Of a DNA stretch of 64,000 nucleotides, positions 11,556-23,038 are shown one piece after another. The DNA is taken from assembly GCA_964016875.1 (NCBI GenBank), contig OZ024720.1, positions 41,507,106 through 41,571,105 of the forward strand, given 5' to 3'. The position numbers were made by a program, and so were the translations under genes. The notes below the pieces were generated by a model. The model did not search any database and was not told the DNA's origin. It saw only the letters and a program-made list of their open reading frames with translations. Position 1 is the stretch's first letter; each line of letters starts with the position of its first letter. Source of the DNA: Fallopia convolvulus (taxonomy: Eukaryota > Streptophyta > Magnoliopsida > Caryophyllales > Polygonaceae).

Positions 11556-12015
11556 ATGGTGATGGATGCTTGGAAGCTTCTCCCATGGTGAGGTGGAGGC
11601 AAACTTGTTCAAGAGGAGAAGCATTGGATTGATGGAAATGGGTGGTAAAGCATGTATCTTGATTGGGTGAAAAAGCAGGTGAAGCGAGATTTCTAGAAGC
11701 CATAGATGAAGGTGGATGACATGCACTAATCATACTGCAATATTCCAAGGTTTTTAAAAACCAATATAATATGATTTTATAATCTTTTCCTTTTGAAGGA
11801 GGATTCTTAATTATTTTTTTAAATATAACCCTTTTCTCTTTAAAAAGAGATGCTTAAGTAAATTAAATTAAATAAAAATTCAAGAATGCATTATAGGGGT
11901 TATGAATAAATAAAAACATTAAAAATAAAATAATGCTTCATAAATTTCGGTTATTATTAAATAAAAAGGGGTACAACAAGTCATTAAAAGCACTTTGAAA
12001 AATCAATAAAAAGGA

Positions 12016-12105
12016 TGCAAGAGCCGGGACTCAAACCCGAGATCTCTTGCAATCCCCTCTCACACGCCCCTTCCCTCAAACTGCTAGACCAATGTGACTT
12101 TCTAT
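12016..12105 (-). mobile_element. tRNA-like head of a possible SINE
   Basis: On the minus strand, an A-box-like TGGTCTAGCAG (12081-12091) and a B-box-like GGTTTGAGTCC (12027-12037) stand about 54 bp apart. No complete cloverleaf is evident, so this is more likely a SINE head or tRNA relic than a tRNA gene. Confidence 0.35.
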
Positions 12106-12381
12106 TCATTTGTCACACTCTTTTAATTTTATAACAACCTTACCTTCTTCTTCCCAAGAGAACATCAGACTTTGTCTGACTTGATGTAACGTTGATTTGA
12201 AATCAACCATTGCATGCACCTTCCTTCTCCTTCTCCCTCTCTTTTTCTTGCAAGACTACCATTGATGTATCATCATCTCATCACCCTCCAACAAGCACAA
12301 CTTTGAACAATTGGTGATCATCTCCCCTTTCTCCATTGGGGAAAATCCATTGCCATGGATTGAGACATTGCATCCTTTGCC

Positions 12382-12389
12382 TATATAAA
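12382..12389 (+). promoter_or_regulatory. TATA box of the right arm
   Basis: CCTATATAAACGAGCTCC is followed about 30 bp on by a leader-like CT-rich stretch. Confidence 0.5.
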
Positions 12390-14162
12390 CGAGCTCCAAC
12401 CTCCCTCAAACTCACATCCTCTTTCACTCTTCATCTTCTATCAAGTATTCTAGTTCAAAGCTCAAAAAATCAGCCTTCAAATTCTGAAGTTTTGTCCCAC
12501 AAAAACACCATAGAAGCCATTCAAAAGCTCCACCACAACCCTCTTTCCCTCCCTTGCACACTGCCGGCCACCGCCTTGCCTGCCGGAGGAGCCGTGCGCC
12601 GTCCGACGCCTGCCAGCGCGCTGCCCGATGCCCGCCGTGCCCTTGGTGTCACCGCCATTGTTCGCCGCCCTCCCCTGCTTTGCTCCCCTTGCCTGTATTA
12701 CAGAAACCAGTAGAGGGCATAATCTTATTCTTTAATTAATTTAATTAAGTTATATTAAAATTGTAACTAGAGGATTTTAATAAATTTTCATAAAATAAAT
12801 AGCTTCTTGTTAGTATTGTTAACATACAAGATTTAAAACTAATAAAAATATTAATTTAAGATCTTGTTAGTTGAGGAGAAGAAATAAATCAAATAAATAA
12901 AGAATTTTGGATAATTCCTATTTCTAAATCATATTATAGATTGCAAGACATGATTTATATTAAATAATAATAAAAACCCATGTAAAAGTATTTTTTATAT
13001 AAAGTTACTAGTTTAAAGTTTGTAACTTTCTATTATTAAAATACCTAGTTAGAAGATTTTAAGCTAAAGAGCTATTATTTTATAATATATCTCTAAGTGT
13101 TGAAAATTTAAAGGTTTATGAACTATTTTATAATGATTATAGATATGATAATAAATATGATATATAATAAGATATTTATATTGCTAAGTTGTAATAGTTG
13201 CCTTCCATGAAAAGATATTGGAAAAAAATAAGAAAGATGATATAATTGAACTAATATATCATATAAATATACTTTTGGTTATAAAATAAGAATTTAAATC
13301 ATGATCATATTATCTTTATAAACTAAAGAGATGGGAGGATTTATGTAAATAAGGTATATAAGATTATTTTAATATTATGCTAAGTTTATAGAAAGCTCAC
13401 TTTATAAAGTATATAAAAAGTTCTAATATGGAAGTATTAAGAAAGAAGGCCTAGTAATATTTTATCTCTATTTTGATATGAGTGGTATATTTAAATAAGG
13501 TTGTTACTAAGATCATGTTTTAATAAAATATTCTTTGATGAGAAAATAATAATATTTTAGGTATTATTATGGATATTATTGGAAATAAAGTGATATTATC
13601 ATAATACTAAGTTGAGATATGTTTAATAAGGTCATAATAGACTTCTTACAATCATAAGAATATTTTAATAAATTAAATAAGGATATTATTGGTTTTCAAG
13701 AATGAGAATGTTTAAATATTAAGAAAAAAAGGGATATTACAAAGTTAAAATAACAATAAAGAAATATTTTTTATATTTAGCCCCACCTAAATTATTATTA
13801 TAATAATTTAGAATTTCATTCTCTTATAATAAGGATACAAGAGAATTTCACAACTTTAAAAAGAATTTAAAGAAAATTCTTATTTAAAGCCCGTTCGTAA
13901 ATTTCTGTGTCGATAGGTCGAAATTTCGTTCCGAGTCGTGATCAACGCTTCCATCATCTCGCTAGTCTATACTCGTGAAAGCAAAGGCAAGTGGAATTTT
14001 CCCCTTGTAGCCTTATATATATTCATTCCGTGAAATTTCTCGATGTTGGGAACAACTTGTTTGCTAGTAATAAACGAACCTAGGAATATCGATTGTTAGA
14101 TATAATGACCCCACTGTTAATGTTATTCCGCTATTTAACATTTGATAGGATTATTTTGCTAG

Positions 14163-14167
14163 CTTTG
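14163..14167. repeat. A2 target-site duplication, left
   Basis: CTTTG stands immediately before the 5' LTR and matches 27763-27767 exactly. Confidence 0.9.
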
Positions 14168-15694
14168 TGATGTTCGCATTTTTAATATAGTTTTTGATAG
14201 GTTTTTCTTTGCTTATTAGGTTTAGTTTTGTTTAGTTTAGGTTTAGTTTTGAGTATTTTTAGTTAGTTTTGCATAATTCTGTGAAAAGGGTGGAATCTAC
14301 GCTATTTTGTGAATTTTGCAGGTTTTAGCGAGGAAAGGATCTGAATGGAGTTGATTTTGGAGCATTACAGTGAGAGACGGAGGAGTGCAAGATTGAAGAA
14401 GTCAAAGCTCGAGAGTACAAGAAGAAGTGTTGAAGAAAACAAACTCCAGGCTCGTTAACGAGGTTGTGAGGGGTCGTTAACGAGGCCACGAAGAGAAAGA
14501 TTTCGAGTATTATTTTTATTATTCACCGATCCTGAGCGGGAATTTATTTCCGTATCGGTTGAGTATCTTTTTAGAATCTTTTGGGGTTGTTAGAATATGT
14601 ATTTTAGGGTTTACTATCTTTTTAGATTTTATTTCTATCTTTTAGAGATTGTTTCTATCTTTTTAGGAAAGTTTATATCTTTTAGCCTTTTTAGTTTTTT
14701 AGCTTTTTAGTATAAGTACCCTTCTATCTAGCATAGAAAGGGGGGCTTGATTTGGAGAAGTTTTTTTTAGAGAGCTTATTTTAGAGGAGATTTTGAGGAC
14801 GACCGAAGGAGAGAGAGATCGGATCGGAAGAGGATCACGAGGTTCGGTAGACGACGGTTGCCGAGTGTTCGTTGGTTGTGATTGTGGTTCGGTGTATGTT
14901 TTTTTTTTGGTTTTTTCTAAATCTCTGTAAGACAATATATTTTTCTTATTAATTTAAGTTTGAGTTTTGTTTCAATGTTTCTTTTTATTGAAGTTTGTAG
15001 TTTCTTAGTTATGATTAGTGAGTAGTTTATTTTTCTAGGGTCGGGGTTAAGCCCGGCATAGTCGAGCATGTTTGATGAGTAAGATTGTATGTTGAATGTC
15101 TTTTATCTTTTATTGAGATTGTTTGTAGTGCTTAATACCAAAACGAAAGTTGAGGTAATTTAGGTTTTTAACTTGATTGAAAGAGAAAGTTAGTAACTTG
15201 AAGGTTGATATTGTTTGAAAACGAAAGTTTCAAGCTTTAGATCCGAAACAAGCAATTGAGTGAATTAGGATGCGAAAGTAGATTAATTTACTTGTTAAGT
15301 CAATGAAAGTTGATAACTCTATCTATTTAAAGGCATGATCTTATCTTCTTACGAATTTTTATGCTTGGCTATGTTGTGGTGTCCCTTGTCCTAGATTTTT
15401 GCTTTATTTGAATTATTTCTGGTGAATCTTCGTTGCTGAGTACTTGCCTCGGTACCGAATTTTAATTGGAATTTAATTAGGTCGTTAGTTAATATTTTTG
15501 TATTCGGTGGCTCGGGAACGATCCTGACAACATCGTTAACGAGGCATCTCGTGAGTGTTTTGTTTGTTTTTGTTTGATTTTTGTTAGATTGATAGACAAA
15601 CATCCTTGCTTCCTGTGGAACGATCCTGACTCCACTGTACTCAACGGGGTCTTGACTTACAAATTTATTTGTTGGCCGAGATACCCTCTCAACA
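14168..15694 (+). mobile_element. A2 5' LTR
   Basis: 1527 bp from TGATGTTCGC to CCCTCTCAACA. A TATA-like TATAAGTA lies at 14711. Palindrome pairs lie at 14452/14474 and 15512/15533. Confidence 0.92.
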
Positions 15695-15697
15695 AAT

Positions 15698-15715
15698 TGG
15701 CGCCGTTGCCGGGGA
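15698..15715 (+). other. primer binding site, tRNA-Asp
   Basis: TGGCGCCGTTGCCGGGGA is complementary to the 3' end of plant tRNA-Asp including CCA. It lies three bases after the LTR, as usual for Athila elements. Confidence 0.9.
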
Positions 15716-15808
15716 AGCAACGTGTTGTTAGTTTATCTTCGGGATCGGGAATAGCCCGAACCCGTTTTTGTTTTTAATCTTTGTTTTCTTTGTTTGTTTT
15801 CTCAGTGT

Positions 15809-18163
15809 ATGCCGGTAGGACGAAGAAGGCTTCAGTTTGATAACACAGGTTATTACTCAGAACCAGAACGTTCCCTGCACCGTCGACTCCGAGAAAACCG
15901 AGCCATGGCCACAGCAGAAGAGATGGCTCGAGAGTTAGAGATCCTCCGGACGCAGATGGAGGCACTGAAAGCCGAGAAGGACGGCGCAGACGCAGACAAG
16001 GCTCGACTGCAAGAAGAGCTAGACACCTATCCAAGGAATGCCAAGCAATACGTGCATCCGAAACTGAGGGTGCCAGAATCTCCTATTGTGCTTCCTGCGA
16101 TAGAGAAACCTTTTGAGATCAAATCTCAATTTATATCCTTAATCAAACGGGCTCAGTTTGAAGGGAAACCTGCTGAGTGCCCTATAGAGCATATTAGAAA
16201 TTTTCTTGATTTATGTGACACCATAGCTGCTGAAGGTGTCTCGTTAGAATATGTTCTATTAAAAGCTTTTAGATGGTCACTAAATGGAAAGGCCTTGAAC
16301 TGGTTAGAGAACCTACCTTCTAAGTCTATTAGGACTTGGAAAGCTTTGTATGATCAATTTCTTACAAAGTTTTTCCCTCCTGCTAAGACAACGGAGTTAA
16401 GGAAACGCGTCACCTCTTATCACCAGTTGCCTAATGAAACATTTGTTGAAACATGGGAAAGATTCAAAGAGATGCTTAGACAGTGCCCTACTCATGGGCA
16501 ACCTTTATATGTATTGCAAGAAATCTTTTTCCAGTGTATCAACGCAGAGACCAAGAACCGCATCAACACGCATACTGCGTGCGGTTTTATAGAGATGAAC
16601 CCGACAGAGGCGTGGGAACTATTGGACAAGCTGGCGAATTACGATGCTATGTACGGAACCCAGCAGGCTCCACAAGCTCAAAAACGTCTCTATGTGCCCA
16701 ACCGAGATGAAGTTGACCCCGATGTTAAAAATCAATTCTTACAAGATGAGATCAACCGTCTGAGGAAACAGGTAAGTTTTCTGAAATCCTCTCAATCATG
16801 TCAAGAATGTGGTTCTTCTGCGCATAGTACTTCTGCTTGCACTAACATTGAGCCGGTTAGAACCGCTGAGACAATAGCTGAGATGAATTACATGAGAAGA
16901 CCCTACAGGAACCAGCCTAATTATAATGACAGGTCAAACAACTATCAACCATGGGGCAATCAGAATACAAGTCACAATTACGCAGGGCCCCCACAAGATA
17001 GACGACCTGCGCCATATCGACCTCCAGGCCATCAGGAGACTCCATCATGGGTTCAGGAGATTAAAGAGAGCATCAACGGAGTGAACAACAAGGTTCATGA
17101 CGTTCAAGCCAAGCTGAACCGACAGGATAAAAGATGGGGAGAGTTCGATATTTGGAAGAGGAGCGTTGATTTCCAATTAGGAGACCTTGCTGCACGGATT
17201 CCAAGACCACAAGGGCAAATCCCGGGTCGTCCCGAGGAGAACCCTAGAGGCCAAATAGCAGCGGTACACCTCAGAAGTGGGAAGACACTGCCGGAGAGAA
17301 TTCAAGCTGACGAGAAAAAGGAAAAGGACCTCGCCAAACGGCTCGTTAACGAGCCAGCGAGAGCAAATACCGAGCCTACAAGCCAGGATGACGAGGCTCC
17401 GAGGGTATCTAACGACCCTAACCCAGGTAAGTCTACTAATCCGATCCTTCCTCTCAATCCCAGGGTAGTTAACGACCCCATCAGGGTCGGTAACGACCCG
17501 CCGAGGACATCAATCGACCCCAGTGTCAACCCGGTACTCTCACCTCTCGAGCCTAACTTGGTTCCGAGAATGGTGAAATCTCTTCCATTTCCCACTAAGA
17601 AATCTATGGACTCTACTGAGAGTAAGTTCAAGCGTTTCGTTAAGATTCTTCAGGGCATTAATATTTCCATCCCATTCGCTGAGGCCCTAAGCGAAATGCC
17701 GGCTTACACAAAATTTTTGAAAGATATTCTTAGCAGGAAAAGGTCCATTACAGAGCTGCAGGATGAAGTCAGATCCATAGCTCTACCAGAAAAGCTTGGA
17801 GATCCCGGGAGGTTTGCAATTACAATCGGCATAGGCAACCACAAGTTCAAAGCTTTATGCGATCTTGGTGCCAGTGCTAGTCTTGTTCTACTCTCAATTT
17901 GGTCTAGAGCAAATATGGGACCACTAGAGCCCGTCAACATGCGGCTTTATATGGCAGACGGATCTTGCATCAAACCAACAGGGCTGCTAGAAAACTTCCC
18001 AGTTCAAGTGGGCAATTTCTTTGTTCCTAATGACTTCATCGTTATGACAATGCCCGAAGATCCAGTTGTGCCTATTATTTTGGGAAGACCATTCCTTGCT
18101 ACAACAGGAGCCATAATCGATGTTAGGAGAGGACTCCTAACTTCGAAATTGGGGATGAGGTGA
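15809..18163 (+). pseudogene. gag-pro: A2 gag-protease, cut off by a frameshift
   Basis: The ATG at 15809 (MPVGRRRLQF) is the first in a frame that opens just upstream without ATG. Parts in order: a coiled segment (about residues 40-75), a retrotransposon gag core (FRWSLNGKALNWLENLP), a CCHC knuckle (CQECGSSAHSTSAC), a heptad-repeat linker (RVVNDPI, RVGNDPP) and a protease with CDLGAS and IILGRPFLATTGA. The frame ends KLGMR* because a base is missing near 18142; the next frame continues the expected protease end (EIGDEVTEFQFK) into pol. Gag packages the RNA and the protease cuts the polyprotein. Gag itself is intact. Confidence 0.92.
17343..17517 (+). repeat. 7-codon (21-bp) repeats in the gag linker of A2
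   Basis: TCGTTAACGA is at 17343, with variants at 17466, 17487 and (weak) 17508, the last three exactly 21 bp apart. They encode heptads of the type R-V-V-N-D-P-x. Confidence 0.8.
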
Positions 18164-18321
18164 CGGAATTCCAATTCAAACTATCCAGGGAGTCCGACAA
18201 AGCTGAGGTCAAGATGCTCTACACCCACAAGGAGATCATTGAATGTGGAGACCCCATAGGAAGATCAGCATACAATGATGAAATTTCAGAGCAAAGATGG
18301 GCGGAAATAACCACTGCAGTT

Positions 18322-18406
18322 TCAGTAACGAGTCCTCCAGCATCGTTACCGATTCTCCTGGCAGAAGACGCAAGCTCGTTAACGACCCACCCAGGTTCGT
18401 TAACGA
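18322..18406 (+). repeat. palindrome pairs in the protease-RT linker (A2)
   Basis: TCAGTAACGA 18322 and TCGTTACCGA 18343, then TCGTTAACGA 18376 and 18397, each pair at 21 bp. They are read as SLTTHPG and SLTTLAE, a different frame from the VNDP reading in gag. Confidence 0.85.
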
Positions 18407-20131
18407 CCCTAGCCGAAGATGGCGAGATCTCAGCTTTTGAATGCTTTCATGAAGTGTTGAAGACGGAACCAGAAGAGCCAATTCTAATCCCTGCCGAATC
18501 GTCCCCAACACTTAAACCTTTGCCAGATTCCCTCAGGTATGAATTCCTCGGTCCTAATTCTACTTTACCTATCATCATTAATGCTGGATTAAAAGATGAA
18601 GAAGTAGGAAAACTCCTGAATGTGCTTAGGATGCATAGAAAAGCCATAGGCTACTCCCTAGATGATATAACTGGCATATCCCCTTCTCTTTGCATGCATA
18701 GGATTTACATGGAGGACAATCATAAACCCACCATAGAGCATCAACGTAGATTAAATCCTAATATGAAGGATGTAGTTAAAAAGGAAATTATTAAATTACT
18801 TGATGCTGGGATCATATTTCCTATTTCGGACAGCCAATGGGTGAGTCCGGTCCATGTAGTCCCAAAGAAAGGGGGGATGACTGTGATAGAAAATGAAAAG
18901 GGAGAGCTTATTCCGACTAGAACCACCACTAGTTGGAGGATGTGCATTGATTATAGGAAGCTTAATAGTGCTACTAGAAAAGATCATTTTCCGCTTCCTT
19001 TCATAGATCAGGTGTTAGAACGCTTAGCCCAGCATGATTATCTCTGTTATTTAGATGGCTATAGCGGCTTTTGGCAGATTCCCATTCATCCTGATGACCA
19101 AGAGAAAACAACCTTTACATGTCCCTATGGAACCTTTGCTTACAAAAGAATGCCATTTGGGCTTTGCAATGCCCCTGCTACTTTTCAAAGATGTATGATG
19201 GCTATTTTTTCAGATATGATAGAGGATATTGTAGAGGTTTTTATGGATGACTTTTCTGTTTATGGTTCTTCATTTGATTCTTGTCTTGCTAACCTTGCAC
19301 GAGTGCTTAAAAGATGTGAAGAAACCAATCTTGTACTTAATTGGGAAAAGTGTCATTTTATGGTTCAAGAGGGGATAGTACTAGGACACCTTGTCTCTAA
19401 AAGAGGGATAGAAGTAGATAAGGCGAAAATTGAGCTTATTGAAAAACTACCTCCTCCCTCTTCTGTAAGAGACATTAGGAGTTTTTTAGGGCATGATGGC
19501 TTTTACAGGCGATTTATTCAGGATTTTTCTAAGATAGCTAAACCTTTGACTAACCTACTAATGAAAGATGTAGTGTTTGAGCTGTCTCCAGAATGTCTTG
19601 AAGCATTTTACAGGTTAAGAGCTGCCCTTGTGTCCGCCCCCATCATGCAGTCCCCATACTGGACATTACCCTTTGAGATCATGTGCGATGCCAGTGACTA
19701 TGCAGTTGGCGCAGTCTTAGGGCAACGGAAGGACAAAAAACTCCACGCCATTTACTACGCCAGTAAGACGCTGGATGAGGCGCGGAGTAAGTATACCACA
19801 ACGGAGAAGGAATTCCTTGCTGTGGTATTTGCCTTTGAAAAATTCCGGTCCTATCTTGTTGGATCCAAAGTGATTGTTTATACTGACCATGAGGCCGTTA
19901 GATACTTAATGGATAAAAAAGATGCCAAACCTAGATTGCTTCGTTGGATGCTCTTACTACAGGAATTTGATCATGAAATAAGAGACAAAAAGGGAGCAGA
20001 AAATCTAGTGGCGGATCACTTGTCCAGGTTGCCAGTTGAGCATATCACCGAGTCCAATAATGAGGTACCAATAAATGATTCCAGACCCGACGAACACCTC
20101 CTGCTGAACGAGGTCGAACTCTACAAGACCC

Positions 20132-20296
20132 TCGTTACCGATCCCTTCAGGATCGTTAACGAGGTGCCGAGGCTGGAAGACACAAATAAAAAGGGAAAAT
20201 GTTCAGATTGGGTCGACAATCAAGTCAATCAGGTCGTTACTGAGCTACGGGAGGTCGGTACTGATGTCAAAATATTAAATCCTAGCTCGTTAACGA
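20132..20296 (+). repeat. palindrome pairs in the RNase H-integrase linker (A2)
   Basis: Pairs at 20132/20153 and 20234/20255 (21 bp each) and a single site at 20287. The peptide reads LVTDPFR-IVNEVPR and VVTELRE-VGTDVKI, again 7-residue steps. Confidence 0.85.
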
Positions 20297-21696
20297 CCCA
20301 TCCAGGTAAGATTTCTGAACCTAAGTCTTCTCAATTAAAATTCACCCCCTCTCCTTCTTCAATTTCTTCTTCCTCAATATCAATCCATGCTATTAGAGGG
20401 CCAAAAGCTCCTTGGTTTGCGGATTTCGCTAACTATCTTGTAGGAGGCGTAATTCCCGAGGGCCTTACTCCACAAAAGAAGAAGAAATTTCTCCATGATG
20501 TAAAACAATACTATTGGGACCATCCCTACTTGTTTAAACAAGGAAGCGATCACCTCTTTAGGCGTTGTATCCCAGAGGAGGAGATTGAAAACGTAATCCG
20601 TCAATGTCACACACTTTCAACTGGAGGTCATGCAAAAGGATTCAAGACTACTGCGAAGATTCTTCAAAGTGGTCTCTATTGGCCCACCATGTTCAAAGAT
20701 GTGCAAGCTTATGTGACAGCATGTGATGGATGTCAACGCTCAGGCAACATAACTTGGAGACATGAAAATCCACTAACTGGGATATTACAAGTTGAGCTAT
20801 TTGATGTATGGGGCATTGATTTCATGGGACCGTTTCCCGCCTCATGACCCTACAAGTACATCTTAGTTGCGGTTGATTATGTTTCCAAGTGGGTGGAGGT
20901 TGTTGCTACAAGGACTAACGACGCCAAGACTGTTGCTAAATTCATCAAGACCAATATTTTCCCCAGATTCGGCGTTCCAAGAGTCCTTATCAGTGATGGT
21001 GGTTCCCATTTCATTGAGCGAATTTTTGAAGCCCTTTTGGCTAAGTATGGGGTATCTCATCGGGTGGCAACACCCTATCATCCCCAAACAAGTGGCCAAG
21101 TTGAAGTTTCAAACAGGCAAATAAAGAGCATATTGGAGAAGACAGATTCCCGTTCTAGGAAGGATTGGTCCTCCAAGTTGGATGACGCTCTGTGGGCATA
21201 TAGGACAGCATACAAGACGCCTCTATGCACCACCCCCTATAATCTAGTGTATGGCAAGGCATGTCATTTACCGGTCGAAATGGAGCATAAGGCATTATGG
21301 GCTCTCAAGGAGCTCAACATGAACCTCGACGCGGCTGGAGCAAAAAGATTCATGGACTTGCAAGCATTAGAAGAGTTGAGGCTAAAGGCGTACGAAAATG
21401 CTGAAATCTACAAGGAGCGCACCAAAAGGTGGCATGATCGGAAATTGGTGCCCAAAACTTACCACATCGGCGATAAGGTACTTCTCTTCAACTCTAGACT
21501 CCGATTATTCCCAGGAAAGCTAAGGACACGATGGAGTGGGCCATTTGTGGTTCATCACATTTATCCTCACGGAGCAGTAGAGTTGACTGATAACCGAGGC
21601 GTCATTTTCAAAGTTAATGGACACCGGTTGAAGAAATTCCATGAGCATCCTGATCCAGATGAAGAGATAAGAGTTACCATGGCTCTCACATCATGA

Positions 21697-21770
21697 GACT
21701 AGCAAGGGAGCTCGTCGGGCTAACGACGTTAAACATAGCGCTTACGGGAGGCAACCCGCTTTTTAGAATA
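21697..21770 (+). promoter_or_regulatory. conserved post-pol motif (A2)
   Basis: GCTCGTCGGGCTAACGACGT, then TAAACATAGCGCTTACGGGA and GGCAACCCGC, directly after the integrase stop; it is practically identical to A1 1775-1835. Confidence 0.65.
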
Positions 21771-22069
21771 GGTCTAGTTTATTTTATTTTATTTTATTTT
21801 TCTTTTTAGATTATTTCTTAGTTTTATTTTATTTTTCTTTTTAGTTTTAACTAGGATAGAAATTAGATTTTTAGAGCTAACAAGATTTCAGGAGAAAGGG
21901 GTCGAAAAATCATTCAAGAAGGCCACGGCGGCTCGTTAACGACCCACCCAGGCTCGTTAACGACCCGGTTCGGAAGACCCGATTCGTCACAATATGGGGC
22001 AGATACGTAATTTTAACCTAGTCTATCTTTTTAACCCTAGCCGCCGCCCCCTTCTACTCTTACCCCTCC

Positions 22070-22077
22070 TATATAAA
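22070..22077 (+). promoter_or_regulatory. internal TATA box, first copy
   Basis: CCTCCTATATAAACCCTTCT lies within the first duplicated unit. Confidence 0.5.
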
Positions 22078-22208
22078 CCCTTCTACCCAGGGTCGTTAAC
22101 GAGCCGGTTCGGAAGACCCGATTCGTCACAATATGGGGCAGATACGTAATTTTAACCTAGTCTATCTTTTTAACCCTAGCCGCCGCCCCCTTCTACTCTT
22201 ACCCCTCC

Positions 22209-22216
22209 TATATAAA
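22209..22216 (+). promoter_or_regulatory. internal TATA box, second copy
   Basis: Same sequence in the second unit. It is followed by a CT-rich leader and a short upstream frame (22314-22384, 22 codons) before the intron. Confidence 0.5.
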
Positions 22217-22424
22217 CCCTTCTACCCCTCCCAAAATTCTACCACAATCCCTTCAAAATTCACTCTCAATCCCTCTCCCTTCTCTCCCACCGATTCGGAA
22301 TCCCTCACGCTAATGACCACCGGAGACGTCGTCGTTACCGAAGTTCGGAAACCATCCACCGACGAGGCCGTGCTCGTTAAATAACCCAATTTTGAGCCTT
22401 GTTCTTCAATTTCTCGGTTCTCCG

Positions 22425-23033
22425 GTATGATTTCTAAACCCTTGCTTGAAATTGCATGATTGATTATTAATAGGGTCGAAATTTCATATCTTGAATCATG
22501 ATTCTTAGGGAGGTCGATGAGCATGCTTAAATTTGTTCCTAAAAATTCTTGATTGTGCTTAGTTGTTCATGTTTTAGGAAAGATTATTCATGTTAGATTA
22601 GCTATTGTAATTCTTTAGTTAGGAAAGCATGAATTTTTCTTGTTCTAGATCTAAAAGTTCAATCTTTGCATGTCAAAATTCCGGGAAATTTTTAGCATGT
22701 TCGGGATAGGAAGTTGAGTAAGTATGGGGTGCTTATACCCAAAGGGGGATTTGTGGAAAATAATAGAAGATTGCATGCTTGATTTGTGCTAAATTAGAGG
22801 TAGATTAAATTTCGGAAAATTCTGGTTTTGCTCTCGGCAGGTCGTTAACGACCCACCCAGGCTCGTTAACGACCCTGCACTTCATCATCGATCGATTCGA
22901 GCCCAGAATCGTGAACAACCCAATTGGGTAGTTTACGAATAATTCCGAGGTTAATTTTGAGACCAAGTATGGGGTCTCGTACCTATTATTTTTGAGTGGA
23001 TCTTATCTTGGAAAAATTTCGATTATTTTATAG
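22425..23033 (+). other. probable intron in the ORF2 leader (A2)
   Basis: Donor CCG|GTATGATT, acceptor TTTATAG|GATCC, ORF2 ATG at 23039. A palindrome pair lies inside it (22842/22863), as does AAGTATGGGGT twice (about 22722 and 22967). Confidence 0.5.
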
Positions 23034-23038
23034 GATCC

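Larger units (their letters stand above)
7800..11978 (-). mobile_element. left LTR-like arm (minus orientation), interrupted
   Basis: Read on the minus strand, it starts about 11978 as TGTTGTACCCC, has a TATA box (TATAAAA, + coordinates 11549-11555), a leader and GC-rich segment (11260-11420), then a long AT-rich stretch and a distal part near 8000-8240. The distal part matches the right arm (13985-14167 and on past A2) in reverse complement, for example around GTTCCCAACAT. A Mutator-like element interrupts it. It is best read as a long, old LTR of a Ty3/gypsy-type element; a long terminal inverted repeat of a DNA transposon is the alternative. Confidence 0.5.
12106..14167 (+). mobile_element. 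right LTR-like arm, part before A2
   Basis: A TATA box (TATATAAA, 12382-12389) is followed by a C-rich leader and a GC-rich stretch (12550-12700), then about 1.1 kb of very AT-rich DNA with no gene and finally the segment shared in inverted form with 8000-8240. A2 inserted at 14167/14168, and the arm resumes at 27768. A 125-residue frame at 12336-12713 overlaps the leader and is not a convincing gene. Confidence 0.5.
18160..21696 (+). pseudogene. pol: A2 pol: RT, RNase H, integrase, with one stop
   Basis: The RT has MCIDYRKLN and the catalytic FMDD (about 19240). RNase H has CDASD, EKEF and TDHEA (about 19680-19890). The integrase zinc domain has H-x3-H-like and CDGC spacing (about 20608-20735); its core keeps D in GIDFMGP, D in ISDGG and E in GQVEVSN. 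A TGA at 20845-20847 interrupts the integrase at GPFPAS; the frame resumes unchanged to the stop at 21696. Linker segments at 18322-18406 and 20132-20296 hold palindrome pairs. All catalytic residues are kept, so the stop and the upstream frameshift are the main defects. Confidence 0.93.
21951..22228 (+). repeat. tandem duplication (139 bp) of the internal promoter region
   Basis: Two nearly identical units have a period of 139 bp (GGTTCGG at 21967 and 22106). Each starts with a TCGTTAACGA copy (21954 and 22093) and carries a TATATAAA box (22070 and 22209). A1 has one unit. Confidence 0.88.

Noticed and set aside
12336..12713. 125-residue plus-strand frame near a TATA box
   Set aside because: It starts before the probable transcription start, covers a leader and a GC-rich LTR stretch, and has no recognisable domain.
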